Shown here: positions 40,504 through 48,632 of the stretch, one piece after another
How the letters are laid out: each line of letters starts with the position of its first letter
How positions within the stretch are numbered: position 1 is the first letter of the stretch
Source: JAKAXG01 sp035702985
GTDB lineage: Bacteria > Actinomycetota > Acidimicrobiia > Acidimicrobiales > Palsa-688
Assembly: GCA_035702985.1 (NCBI GenBank)
Contig: DASSZD010000102.1
Location: 1 to 50,898, forward strand
DNA length: 50,898 nt
Reading direction: 5' to 3'
Made by a program: the position numbers and the translations under genes
The notes under the pieces: model-generated
What the model was told of the DNA's origin: nothing
What the model saw: the letters and a program-made list of their open reading frames with translations, nothing else
Database searches by the model: none

Positions 40504-43500
40504 CGTGTCGCCTCCATGCGGTGGCCAGAGTAGACCGGCCGCCGGCCCGCAGCCGGGCCGCGGCACCCACCAGGTCGGAGCCCAGAAGGGCCAGCCCCAG
40601 CCAGGCCAGGTCGTTGGCCGAGCTCAGATCGGCCGGCCAGTCGATGGTGGGCCAGTAGCGGTAGGCGACCTGCTGTTCCACCGCGTAGCCGGCCAGGGCC
40701 AGGAGGGCCACCACCGCCGCGATGCGGCATACCGCCCGCCCGGGTCGCCACCAACCGGCGGCCAGCGCCGCGGCGGCCGCCACCGCACCGATGGAGGGCC
40801 GGGTGAAGAAGGCGGTGAGCAGGCCCCAGGCGGCCGCCGCCACCACAAGCCGGCTGGCGACCGGCCGGGCGCCCGCCCCCGGCCCGGACGGCAGGGCCAG
40901 CAGGGCGGCCAGTGACGCCGGCTGTGGTCCCAGGTCGGCCGCCACGGGTAGCCGGGCCCCGGGACGGGCCCCGCCGTCCGGGCCGGGCCGGCGCCGGCGG
41001 CGCAGGGCCACGGTCTCGGGTACGGCCACGGCGAGCAGGCAGCCGACCACCGCCGCCCCCGACACCCCCAGGGCGGCCCACACCAGGGTCTGGGGCGTCC
41101 AGCGCAGGTGGACCACGAGCGGCCCGGGGGGCCCGGCCGGCAGGTACCAGCCGTTGGCGAAACCGTCGACCAGGTGCGCGGCGCCGAGGCTCCGACCCCC
41201 GGCGGTGGTGGCCGACCACCCGGCGTTGAAGCTCTGCCCGAGCACCAGCCACATGGGCCGCCCGTCACGGTCGACGGTCACGGTCATGCCGGTCCGGTTC
41301 TGGCCGTCCACCCGCACCGTCGCCGGCGCCGGCCGGTCAACGGCAGCCGTGGTGACAGCAGTCGGAGTGGTGGGGGCACCCCCTGCTTGCGACTCGAGCC
41401 GGAGCTGGTCGATGCTCCAGCCGAGTGGCAGGCGGGGGCTGGTCTGCACGGTGTGCGTTCCCGGCCCGAGGGCCACCCCGTTGGCGGAGTTGCCGCACGG
41501 CCGCAGCGCTATCTGGCTGCCGGCCAGGGCGGCGCTGGTGGAGCCGGTGACCTCGACATCGATCGGCCGGCCGTCGATCTGCAGCAGCCCGGGGCTGCAC
41601 ACGGCCGGGACGCCCGGCGGGGCGGCCGGCTGGACCACCCCCGGCAGGCCCAGCTCGGCGATGCCGACCGGCAGCTCGTCGGTGAGGCCGGCGAAGGTCG
41701 AGAAGTAGTCCGGGACCCGGACCTGGTGGACGGCGTCCACGGTGACCTGGACGGACCGGCCGCTGAGGGCCGGGAAGCTGACCGGTACCAGGCTGGTGGA
41801 ACCCTGCGGCCGGCCCGTACCCACCGGGGGGACCGGCACGTCCACGGTGCGGGTGCCGGAGCCGGTCGAGATGGTGATGCGCGACGGCAGGGAGTGGCGG
41901 CCGTCGTTGACCACCCTCAGGTCCAGATGGTCGAAGCTGATGGGCTTGTCCGTCCACACCCGCAGCCACTCCCCCGCCTGGGGGCCGGTCTCAGCCACCC
42001 AGGCCGTGGCCGGGTTGCCGTCCACCGCCTGGTTGGCCCGGGCGTTGCGGTCCCCGTCGAGGCGGGTGGAGGAGTTGGCGGCCACGATCGTGGCCGGGCC
42101 GGGCGAGGGCGCCGGGGCGGCCGCCGGCACCGGTCCCTGCGGTGTCAGGCCGACCAGCTGGTTGATGAGGTAGTCGGAGTCGCCGGCGTTGATCTCGGCG
42201 GTGCCGGCCACCGAGAAGGTGCGGGCGGTGGGCAGGGAGAAGGTCCGGCTCATGGCCGGTTCGGGATCGTGGCGGGGCTGTTCCGGCGCCCGGCTGCGCT
42301 GCATGAGGATGTCGAGGGGGTGCTGCTGCGACGCCGCCCCGGTAGCGGCCAGCAGATCGGTGGGCAGGCGCAAGGATCCGTGGGCGGCGGGCACGCCGGG
42401 GATGGTGATGGACGAGAACCCGACCGGGGGCAGCCCGTCGAAGCGCTTGTCGGCGCCTCCGGTCGCCCCGTCCACCACCAGTTCGAACCTGGAAAAAGTT
42501 CTGGCCGGAAAACTGACAGTTTGACCGGCAGGGGTGAGCGAGGCGGCCGTGAGCGGGACCGTCACCGGCTTCCCGCCGTCGAACAGCAGGGTCACGGAGG
42601 TGATGTGACGCTTCACCTGCCCGCGGAACACCGCCTGGGTGAGGACCACGTGGTCGGCGGTGACCGGGTGGAGCAGCCCGGCCTGGATACGCACGCCGGT
42701 CACCGAGGCGTGGGCGCCGAAGGTCCACGCCGTGTGCGGGTCACCGTCGAAGGCGTTGAGCGGGGCGTTCTCCGGGGTGAAGGTGAGCGAGTCGCCGTAG
42801 GTAGACGCCTGCACCGACTTCAGGCCGCTGACCTGAAGGACGGTCTGGTCGGCCGGGGTCTGGCCGGGGAAGACCGGCAGGGTGTAGTCGGACGGGCTGG
42901 GGGACAGTCCGGGGGCGCCCGGCTGCTGCACCTGGCCCACGTTGTCCCTCAGGCTCCCCCACCTGTAGTTGGCCAGCGGGTTGGTGTCGGTCACCACCAG
43001 GGTGGCGCCGGCCGGCACCGACTGCCTGGTGGCGGCGTAGAGGATGGTGGGGTTGCCGGCCAGCAGGCCGGCCCCGGCCGCCTCGACCACCCCGGCTCCG
43101 TCGCCCGCGATCACCAGCGGGGCACCGGCGTCCTCGGCCCGTACCAGCGGTCGGGGATCGGACACGTTGAACACGGCCAGGGCGGGCGGCTGCGGGGTGC
43201 CGGTGGGAATGCCCAGGCGGGCCTCGCTGTCGAGCGGGTAGCGGATCACCGGGGCCGGGTCGGGGGCGCCGAACGCCCGGGGGCCGCTGATCCCGGCCGG
43301 CGGGGGTACCAGCTCCCGGTAGAGCACCTGCGGCAGCGGCAGGTGGTAGCGCTCGTACTGGAGGTCCGACTGCAGAAGTATCTGGCCCACGCTCATCAGC
43401 CGGGCCACCGGCGCCAGGGCGGCCGGGTCGAAGGTCCCCTCCTGTATCGGCTCGTCCAGGGCCTGGAGCAGGTTGGCCGACGCCGGGCTGCCGGCCGGTA

Positions 43501-44947
43501 CCACCTGGCGCGACACGTAGGACCGGTCGAGCAGCCCCGGGGGTACCGGGTCCTGCGTGACCCCCCAGCTGTAGGCGCCGAAATCCTCGCCGGGCAGGCC
43601 GAGGACCCGGGTGGACGATCCCAGCGAGTTCAGGTAGGAGGCGGCCGCCGTCCAGTAGGTGGGCAGCCGGGACGGGCGGGACAGGTTGGCGGCGATGAGC
43701 CCCCCGGTCCACAGGGCCGGCAGGTTGGCCGCCACCAGCCCGGAGCACAGCCCGGCCGCCGCCAGCCCCCAGCCCGGCCGGCGCAGCCTCAGACCGGTGA
43801 GCCCCGACCCCATCAGCAGGGCCAGGCCCAGGACCACCAGCGGCACGATCCGGTCCACCGAGCGCATGGCCAGGGCCAGGGTGGACCCGGCCGACGCCCC
43901 CTTGATGACCGCCCCGAACAGCGACGGGTCGGTGAAGGGGAAGGCCCCCACCGCCACCGCCGTCCCCACCCCGATCAGCGCCAGGCAGAAGCTGCGGTAG
44001 GTCCAGCGCGCCACGAGCCCGAGCAGCACTGCAATCCCGGGTAGCAGGAAGCTGACGGCCAGCAGCCACGGCGACTGGGTGTAGGGGACGGCCTGGAGGG
44101 TCCAGGGCTGAACTTTGTCCCAACCGTAGAAGTACCAGTAGCCCAGGCCCCGCAGCACCTCCGATGCGGACGAGGACCGGGAGACGGTCGGCACCGTCTC
44201 GGTCACCCTCAGGATGTTGATCCCGTATCTGCCCTCGGCCCACAGCCCGGCCGCCCACCACAACGAGACCAGCAGCGACAGGGCCGCCAGCGTCAGCACC
44301 GTCCTCACGGCTCGCCGGCCGGTGATCTCCCGGCTGACCCAGGCGGCGTGGGCCAGCCACACCGCCGGGGCGACCAGCACCAGCAGGATGGACGTGGCGT
44401 TGACCCCACCCACCACCGCCACCACCAGAGCGAACAGGGCCGGGTAGCGGCGGCGCCCGGTCCGGGCCGCCGCCACGGTCAGGCCGATCAACCAGCCCAG
44501 CGCCGCCCAGGGCATCAGGATGGCCGAGATGCGGTCCAGGTAGTCCAGGATGTACGGGCTCAGGGTGTAGGCCAGGGCCGCCACCGCCCGGCCCGGGCCC
44601 TCCAGGCCCAGCTTGCGGGCGCAGTAGGCCACCCCCGTCCCGGCGGCCAGCATCAGGCTGCCCATCCAGATCCGCTGGCCGACCCACATGGGTACGCCCA
44701 ACCAGCCGATCAGGCTGTAGTACGGCCCCATCGGCAGCAGGTAGCCGATGTTCTGGTGGGTGACGGTTCCCAGCCCGGTGTTGGGGTCCCACATGGACGC
44801 CGCCCCGGCGGTCAGGCGGCCCGGGTCGAGGTACAGGTACTGCTTGGTGTCGGCCGCCACCATGCCGGGCCGGCTCAGGAACAGCGGTAGGTAGCTGACG
44901 GCGCCGAGCAGGCCGAGGAGGATCCGGTCTGCCCGTCGGCTGCGCAC
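40343..44947 (-). CDS. aftD: AftD-like alpha-(1->3)-arabinofuranosyltransferase (DUF3367)
   Basis: Very large membrane enzyme of 1534 residues. A GT-C domain fills residues 1-450: after the first helix comes MVAADTKQYLYLDPGRL with acidic residues D33 and D41, and QNIGYLLPMGPYY, both typical of mycobacterial AftD. The extracytoplasmic centre has two discoidin-like carbohydrate-binding modules (about 700-860, NAFDGDPHTAWTF; about 955-1080, AVDGNPATAWVAE). A second set of helices lies at about 1280-1490. In mycobacteria AftD branches arabinan in arabinogalactan and lipoarabinomannan. The Arg/Gly-rich last 55 residues overlap the next gene and may be dispensable. The GTG start follows a TACACT element by 7 nt. 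Confidence 0.87.
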   Translation of the reverse strand: MRSRRADRILLGLLGAVSYLPLFLSRPGMVAADTKQYLYLDPGRLTAGAASMWDPNTGLGTVTHQNIGYLLPMGPYYSLIGWLGVPMWVGQRIWMGSLMLAAGTGVAYCARKLGLEGPGRAVAALAYTLSPYILDYLDRISAILMPWAALGWLIGLTVAAARTGRRRYPALFALVVAVVGGVNATSILLVLVAPAVWLAHAAWVSREITGRRAVRTVLTLAALSLLVSLWWAAGLWAEGRYGINILRVTETVPTVSRSSSASEVLRGLGYWYFYGWDKVQPWTLQAVPYTQSPWLLAVSFLLPGIAVLLGLVARWTYRSFCLALIGVGTAVAVGAFPFTDPSLFGAVIKGASAGSTLALAMRSVDRIVPLVVLGLALLMGSGLTGLRLRRPGWGLAAAGLCSGLVAANLPALWTGGLIAANLSRPSRLPTYWTAAASYLNSLGSSTRVLGLPGEDFGAYSWGVTQDPVPPGLLDRSYVSRQVVPAGSPASANLLQALDEPIQEGTFDPAALAPVARLMSVGQILLQSDLQYERYHLPLPQVLYRELVPPPAGISGPRAFGAPDPAPVIRYPLDSEARLGIPTGTPQPPALAVFNVSDPRPLVRAEDAGAPLVIAGDGAGVVEAAGAGLLAGNPTILYAATRQSVPAGATLVVTDTNPLANYRWGSLRDNVGQVQQPGAPGLSPSPSDYTLPVFPGQTPADQTVLQVSGLKSVQASTYGDSLTFTPENAPLNAFDGDPHTAWTFGAHASVTGVRIQAGLLHPVTADHVVLTQAVFRGQVKRHITSVTLLFDGGKPVTVPLTAASLTPAGQTVSFPARTFSRFELVVDGATGGADKRFDGLPPVGFSSITIPGVPAAHGSLRLPTDLLAATGAASQQHPLDILMQRSRAPEQPRHDPEPAMSRTFSLPTARTFSVAGTAEINAGDSDYLINQLVGLTPQGPVPAAAPAPSPGPATIVAANSSTRLDGDRNARANQAVDGNPATAWVAETGPQAGEWLRVWTDKPISFDHLDLRVVNDGRHSLPSRITISTGSGTRTVDVPVPPVGTGRPQGSTSLVPVSFPALSGRSVQVTVDAVHQVRVPDYFSTFAGLTDELPVGIAELGLPGVVQPAAPPGVPAVCSPGLLQIDGRPIDVEVTGSTSAALAGSQIALRPCGNSANGVALGPGTHTVQTSPRLPLGWSIDQLRLESQAGGAPTTPTAVTTAAVDRPAPATVRVDGQNRTGMTVTVDRDGRPMWLVLGQSFNAGWSATTAGGRSLGAAHLVDGFANGWYLPAGPPGPLVVHLRWTPQTLVWAALGVSGAAVVGCLLAVAVPETVALRRRRRPGPDGGARPGARLPVAADLGPQPASLAALLALPSGPGAGARPVASRLVVAAAAWGLLTAFFTRPSIGAVAAAAALAAGWWRPGRAVCRIAAVVALLALAGYAVEQQVAYRYWPTIDWPADLSSANDLAWLGLALLGSDLVGAAARLRAGGRSTLATAWRRHGDGGRPGRRFGGGRGPRASRGGGGGRLGASIRRRLRAREAGAGHAAPDTPPPG

Positions 44948-44954
44948 CGGCCGG

Positions 44955-44960
44955 AGTGTA
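44955..44960 (-). promoter_or_regulatory. -10 element of leaderless aftD
   Basis: TACACT on the minus strand, 7 nt before GTG at 44947. No Shine-Dalgarno is visible. Confidence 0.5.
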
Positions 44961-45024
44961 GGGGCGGCACCGGCCCGCCCCCAATCGCCTCGGAGGGTTC
45001 ACCCGCGGCCGCCGGGAGGGTGGG

Positions 45025-45030
45025 TAGTTT
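45025..45030 (+). promoter_or_regulatory. -10 element of leaderless MFS gene
   Basis: TAGTTT on the plus strand, 8 nt before GTG at 45039. It is divergent from the aftD promoter across a 91-bp gap. Confidence 0.5.
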
Positions 45031-45038
45031 GGCTACCG

Positions 45039-46604
45039 GTGCTCCAGACCGACACGAACCAGACGGCCACCAGCCGCCCCCGCCTGTCGCTGGCGGTGGT
45101 CACAGCCGTTCTGTTCGTCACGTTCCTGGACAACACGATCGTGGCGGTGGCGCTCACCAGCGTCCAGACCGACCTGCACGCCGGCATCACCGCCCTGCAG
45201 TGGGTGGTGAGCGCCTATGCCCTGACCTTCGCGGCCCTGATGCTGACCTTCGGGACCCTGGGCGACCACTTCGGCCGGCGCCGGGTCATGGTCGCCGGCC
45301 TGGTGGTCTTCACCGCCGGCTCCCTGCTGGGGGTGTTCGCCACCAGCAGCGGCATGCTGATCGGGGCCCGGGTGGTCATGGGGGTCGGGGCGGCGGCGTC
45401 GGAGCCGGGCACCCTGTCCATGATCCGCCAGCTGTACCCCGACCGGGCCGACCGGGCCCAGGCGCTCGGGGTGTGGTCCGCCATCTCCGGCCTGGCCCTG
45501 GCCGCCGGACCCATCATCGGCGGGTTGCTGGTCGGGGTGTGGTCGTGGCGGGGGGTGTTCGCGTTCAACGTGGCCGCCGGGGTGCTGGCGGTGATCGGCG
45601 TGCGGGCGGTCCTGCCCGAGTTCATAACCCCCCGGCGCCAGCGGCTGGACCTGGGCGGGTTCTTCTGGGCCGCGGTGGCGGTGACCGCCGCCACCTTCGC
45701 CACCATCTTCGGCGAGACCGAGGGCTACGGCCGGTGGTGGATCATCGTGCTGTACGCCGCTTCGGTGGTGGCGCTGGTCGCCTTCCTCCGCCAGGAGCGC
45801 CGGGCCGAGGAACCGGTGCTGGACCTGCGGTTCTTCCGGAAGGGGCCGTTCACGGCCGGGATGATCGTGGCGTTCACCGGGTTCTTCGCCACGTTCGCGG
45901 TGTTCTTCTTCATCCCCCTCTTCGTGCAGCTCATCGGCAACGCCTCGTCGTTCGACCTGGTGGCCGACTTCGCGCCCATGGCGGTGGCCCTCATCGGGGC
46001 GTCGGCGCTGAGCGGCCGCTGGATCGCCCGGTCCGGTCCCGGCATCCCCATGGCGGCGGGTGGCTTCACCGCCGGGTTCGGGATCCTCGTCACCGACGCG
46101 CTGATAACCCCCCACTCCGATATCGGGTTGTTCGGCTGGAGCCTGGCCATCGTCGGGGCCGGGCTGGGCGTGCTGATGGTCGCCGCCACCGCGGCGGTGC
46201 TGACCACCGTGCCGGCCGAGCGTTCCGGGATGGCCGCCTCGGCGGTCAACACCGCCCGGGAGCTGGGTGCGGTCACCGGCGTCACCGTGCTGGGCGCCAT
46301 CATCAACGGCCAGCTGACCACCGACCTGCTGCACCGGCTGGCCCAGATCCCCGGCCTGCCGGCCTCGCTGCGCAACACGGTGATAATCGCCGTCACCACC
46401 GGCTCCACCAACACCGGCAGCCTGCCCACGACCGGGCCCATCGCCAAGATCGTCAACGAGGTGCTGACCGCGGCCGAGACCTCGTTCTCCTCGGGCCTGG
46501 ACACGGTCCTGACCCTGGCCGGGGCGCTCATGGTGGCCTCCGGGTTCCTGGCCCTGATCCTCGTCCGCCGCTCGCCCCGCCGCCGGGCGGCCCCGACCGG
46601 GTGA
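45039..46604 (+). CDS. MFS drug-efflux transporter, DHA2 (14-helix) family
   Basis: A protein of 521 residues with about 14 hydrophobic segments. The first helix holds FVTFLDNTIVAVALTSVQ (DHA2 motif D1), the loop after helix 2 is LGDHFGRRRVM (MFS motif A), and motif C lies in GLALAAGPIIGGLLVG in helix 5. Proton-driven export of drugs or lipids is expected; the substrate is not predictable. The GTG start follows a -10 element by 8 nt. Its stop overlaps the start of the sucrase/ferredoxin-like gene (GTGA). Confidence 0.92.
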   Translation: MLQTDTNQTATSRPRLSLAVVTAVLFVTFLDNTIVAVALTSVQTDLHAGITALQWVVSAYALTFAALMLTFGTLGDHFGRRRVMVAGLVVFTAGSLLGVFATSSGMLIGARVVMGVGAAASEPGTLSMIRQLYPDRADRAQALGVWSAISGLALAAGPIIGGLLVGVWSWRGVFAFNVAAGVLAVIGVRAVLPEFITPRRQRLDLGGFFWAAVAVTAATFATIFGETEGYGRWWIIVLYAASVVALVAFLRQERRAEEPVLDLRFFRKGPFTAGMIVAFTGFFATFAVFFFIPLFVQLIGNASSFDLVADFAPMAVALIGASALSGRWIARSGPGIPMAAGGFTAGFGILVTDALITPHSDIGLFGWSLAIVGAGLGVLMVAATAAVLTTVPAERSGMAASAVNTARELGAVTGVTVLGAIINGQLTTDLLHRLAQIPGLPASLRNTVIIAVTTGSTNTGSLPTTGPIAKIVNEVLTAAETSFSSGLDTVLTLAGALMVASGFLALILVRRSPRRRAAPTG

Positions 46605-47530
46605 CCGTCACCGGCGCCCCGGCGCTCCGCTGCAGCGCCTGGACCCGCGGCCAGGACGTCGACCCGGTGGGCACGGCCGGGTACTACCGGGGGTTCGTGC
46701 TGGCCGACGTGCCCCTCCCCTGGCCCCGGGACGTGGGCCAGATGGACCAGCTGGAACCGGTCGGGCGCCTGGTCGACGGGCGCCGCTACCGGATCCAGGC
46801 CGTGGTCCCGGACCCGGGCGGGGACGGCGGCCGGGTGGTGCTGCACGCTCCGGTCGGGGACGGCGGAGCGGGATGGTTCTGCGGGTACCGGCGCACGGAA
46901 GCGGCCGCCCGGCCCGACCTGGCCTCGGGCCTGGAGCAGCTGCTGGCGCAGGCGGACGCCCCGGATGCGGACCCGGCGCCGGCGGTCACGGACCTGCTCG
47001 TGTGCACCCACGGCCGGCGCGACGTCTGCTGCGGGTCGATGGGCACCGAGCTGTACGGCAACCTGGCCGGGACCGGCCGCCTCCCGGCCGGGGTGCGGCT
47101 GCGCCGCACCAGCCACACCGGCGGCCACCGCTTCGCGCCCACGTTCCTGCTGCTGCCCCAGGGGACCATGTGGGCCTACGCCGACAGCGAGCTGGTCTAC
47201 CGGGTGCTGGAGCGCTCGGTGCCTTTCGACCGGGTGGCCGGCCACTACCGGGGCTGCTCCGGTCTCGGTCCGGCGCCGGTGCAGGCCCTGGAGCGGGCTG
47301 TGCTGGCCGAGACCGGCTGGGACCTGCTGGACCGGCCCCGCCGGGGGTTCGCCACCGGGGAGGCCTCGGCCGACGGCGGCGGCCGCTACCGGCTGGAAAC
47401 CGTTGACGGGGCGTGGGAGGCCACCGCCCGGCCCGGGCGCACCCTGCCGGTACCGGACTGCCTCAAGCCCATCTCCGAGGCCAGCAAGACCGAGACCGAG
47501 TGGGTGGTCTCCGACCTGCAGGCGGTCTGA
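46601..47530 (+). CDS. Sucrase/ferredoxin-like family protein
   Basis: A protein of 309 residues matching the sucraseferredoxin-like family, a thioredoxin-fold, probably [2Fe-2S], group. LLVCTHGRRDVCCGSMGTEL supplies the cysteines, and RTSHTGGHRFAPTFLLLPQG with GTMWAYAD are the strongest family signatures. GHYRGCSGLG gives another cysteine. Residues 1-120 are variable. The name is historical; no sucrase activity is established. A redox role is likely. The GTG start overlaps the MFS stop, so the two are coupled, an association whose meaning is unclear. Confidence 0.88.
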   Translation: MTVTGAPALRCSAWTRGQDVDPVGTAGYYRGFVLADVPLPWPRDVGQMDQLEPVGRLVDGRRYRIQAVVPDPGGDGGRVVLHAPVGDGGAGWFCGYRRTEAAARPDLASGLEQLLAQADAPDADPAPAVTDLLVCTHGRRDVCCGSMGTELYGNLAGTGRLPAGVRLRRTSHTGGHRFAPTFLLLPQGTMWAYADSELVYRVLERSVPFDRVAGHYRGCSGLGPAPVQALERAVLAETGWDLLDRPRRGFATGEASADGGGRYRLETVDGAWEATARPGRTLPVPDCLKPISEASKTETEWVVSDLQAV

Positions 47531-47564
47531 GCCCGGGAGCGCCGGCAGGTTGCCCGGCGTCTGG

Positions 47565-47570
47565 CACAAT
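47565..47570 (+). promoter_or_regulatory. Possible -10 of rnpB
   Basis: CACAAT lies 5 nt before the expected RNA 5' end at 47576. It matches the TATAAT consensus only at its final positions, and no clear -35 is seen. Confidence 0.35.
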
Positions 47571-47575
47571 GGGGG

Positions 47576-47945
<370 letters not shown>

Positions 47946-48029
47946 CACAGTCCTCGAACGGCATCGTCGGCGACCCGGACAAGGAGGAGAGTCCCGCAAG
48001 ATGCGGGAAGGGCGGCGTGGCCAGATGGA

Positions 48030-48062
48030 AAGCGCCCCCCGGCGCGCGGCCGGGGGGCGCTT
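48030..48062 (+). terminator. Intrinsic terminator-like hairpin downstream of rnpB
   Basis: A perfect 13-bp inverted repeat (arms AAGCGCCCCCCGG and CCGGGGGGCGCTT) with a 7-nt loop. The downstream T run is minimal, as is common in high-GC actinobacteria. It lies 85 nt after the rnpB 3' end. A smaller hairpin (TCCCGC/GCGGGA, 47992-48008) precedes it. Confidence 0.65.
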
Positions 48063-48203
48063 CAGCAGGAACGCCGCAGGATGTGGGGACAGGGTCCGGG
48101 TCCCGAGCGGTCGTGCTCTGTGGCCGGACGGGGCAGTAACCGGCCGCAGAAGATCCAAGCACACCAGCGCTGGATCTCCAGTGGACAGCCCTGGGTATTT
48201 GCC

Positions 48204-48227
48204 GTGGATATCCCTGGGGATTTCCAC
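48204..48227. repeat. 24-bp near-perfect inverted repeat upstream of the peptidase gene
   Basis: Arms GTGGATATCCC and GGGATTTCCAC match with one mismatch around a 2-bp centre. The tight centre suits a dimeric DNA-binding protein better than an RNA hairpin. It lies about 285-405 bp before the peptidase gene, depending on the start codon used. Confidence 0.6.
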
Positions 48228-48632
48228 ACCGCCTCCCATCCCAGCCTCCCGCGGTCATACCGACAGAGCCCGCATCGGACCCGATGCTGGTGTTGGGCAC
48301 TGCGTCTACCGGGGCTGGGGGTCTGGCCGGAGGTGCTGGAGACTACGGATCGGCGCCCGCCTGAACCTACGGTTCCCCAGCCAAGGACCGGCAGCAGCCG
48401 CTGCTCCGCCAACCCACCGCACCCGTCGTCCGCCTCGGCCGGTGTCTTGTGCCGGCTTGTCCGAAACCGCAGCGAACGGGCTCAAGTTCGCCGCTCTCTG
48501 AGCCGACCATAAATGTCGGTATGTCCACGGTCATCTGGCGGTCATCTGGGCAAACGTTGGGTCCGGGCGGTCCTGGATGGGCTTCACTTCCAATTCGCTA
48601 GCAGCCTCGATCGCAGCCACTTGCCACATCCC

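Larger units (their letters stand above)
47946..48632. other. Gene-poor region between rnpB and the secreted peptidase gene
   Basis: I find no convincing protein gene in these 687 bp. The open frames present overlap one another and show no recognisable protein. Contents seen are the two hairpins after rnpB, an AGATCCA/TGGATCT pair at 48151-48177, a near-perfect 24-bp inverted repeat at 48204-48227, and a direct repeat of GGTCATCTGG at 48529-48549. If the peptidase gene starts at the ATG at 48513, the gap is 567 bp. Confidence 0.6.
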
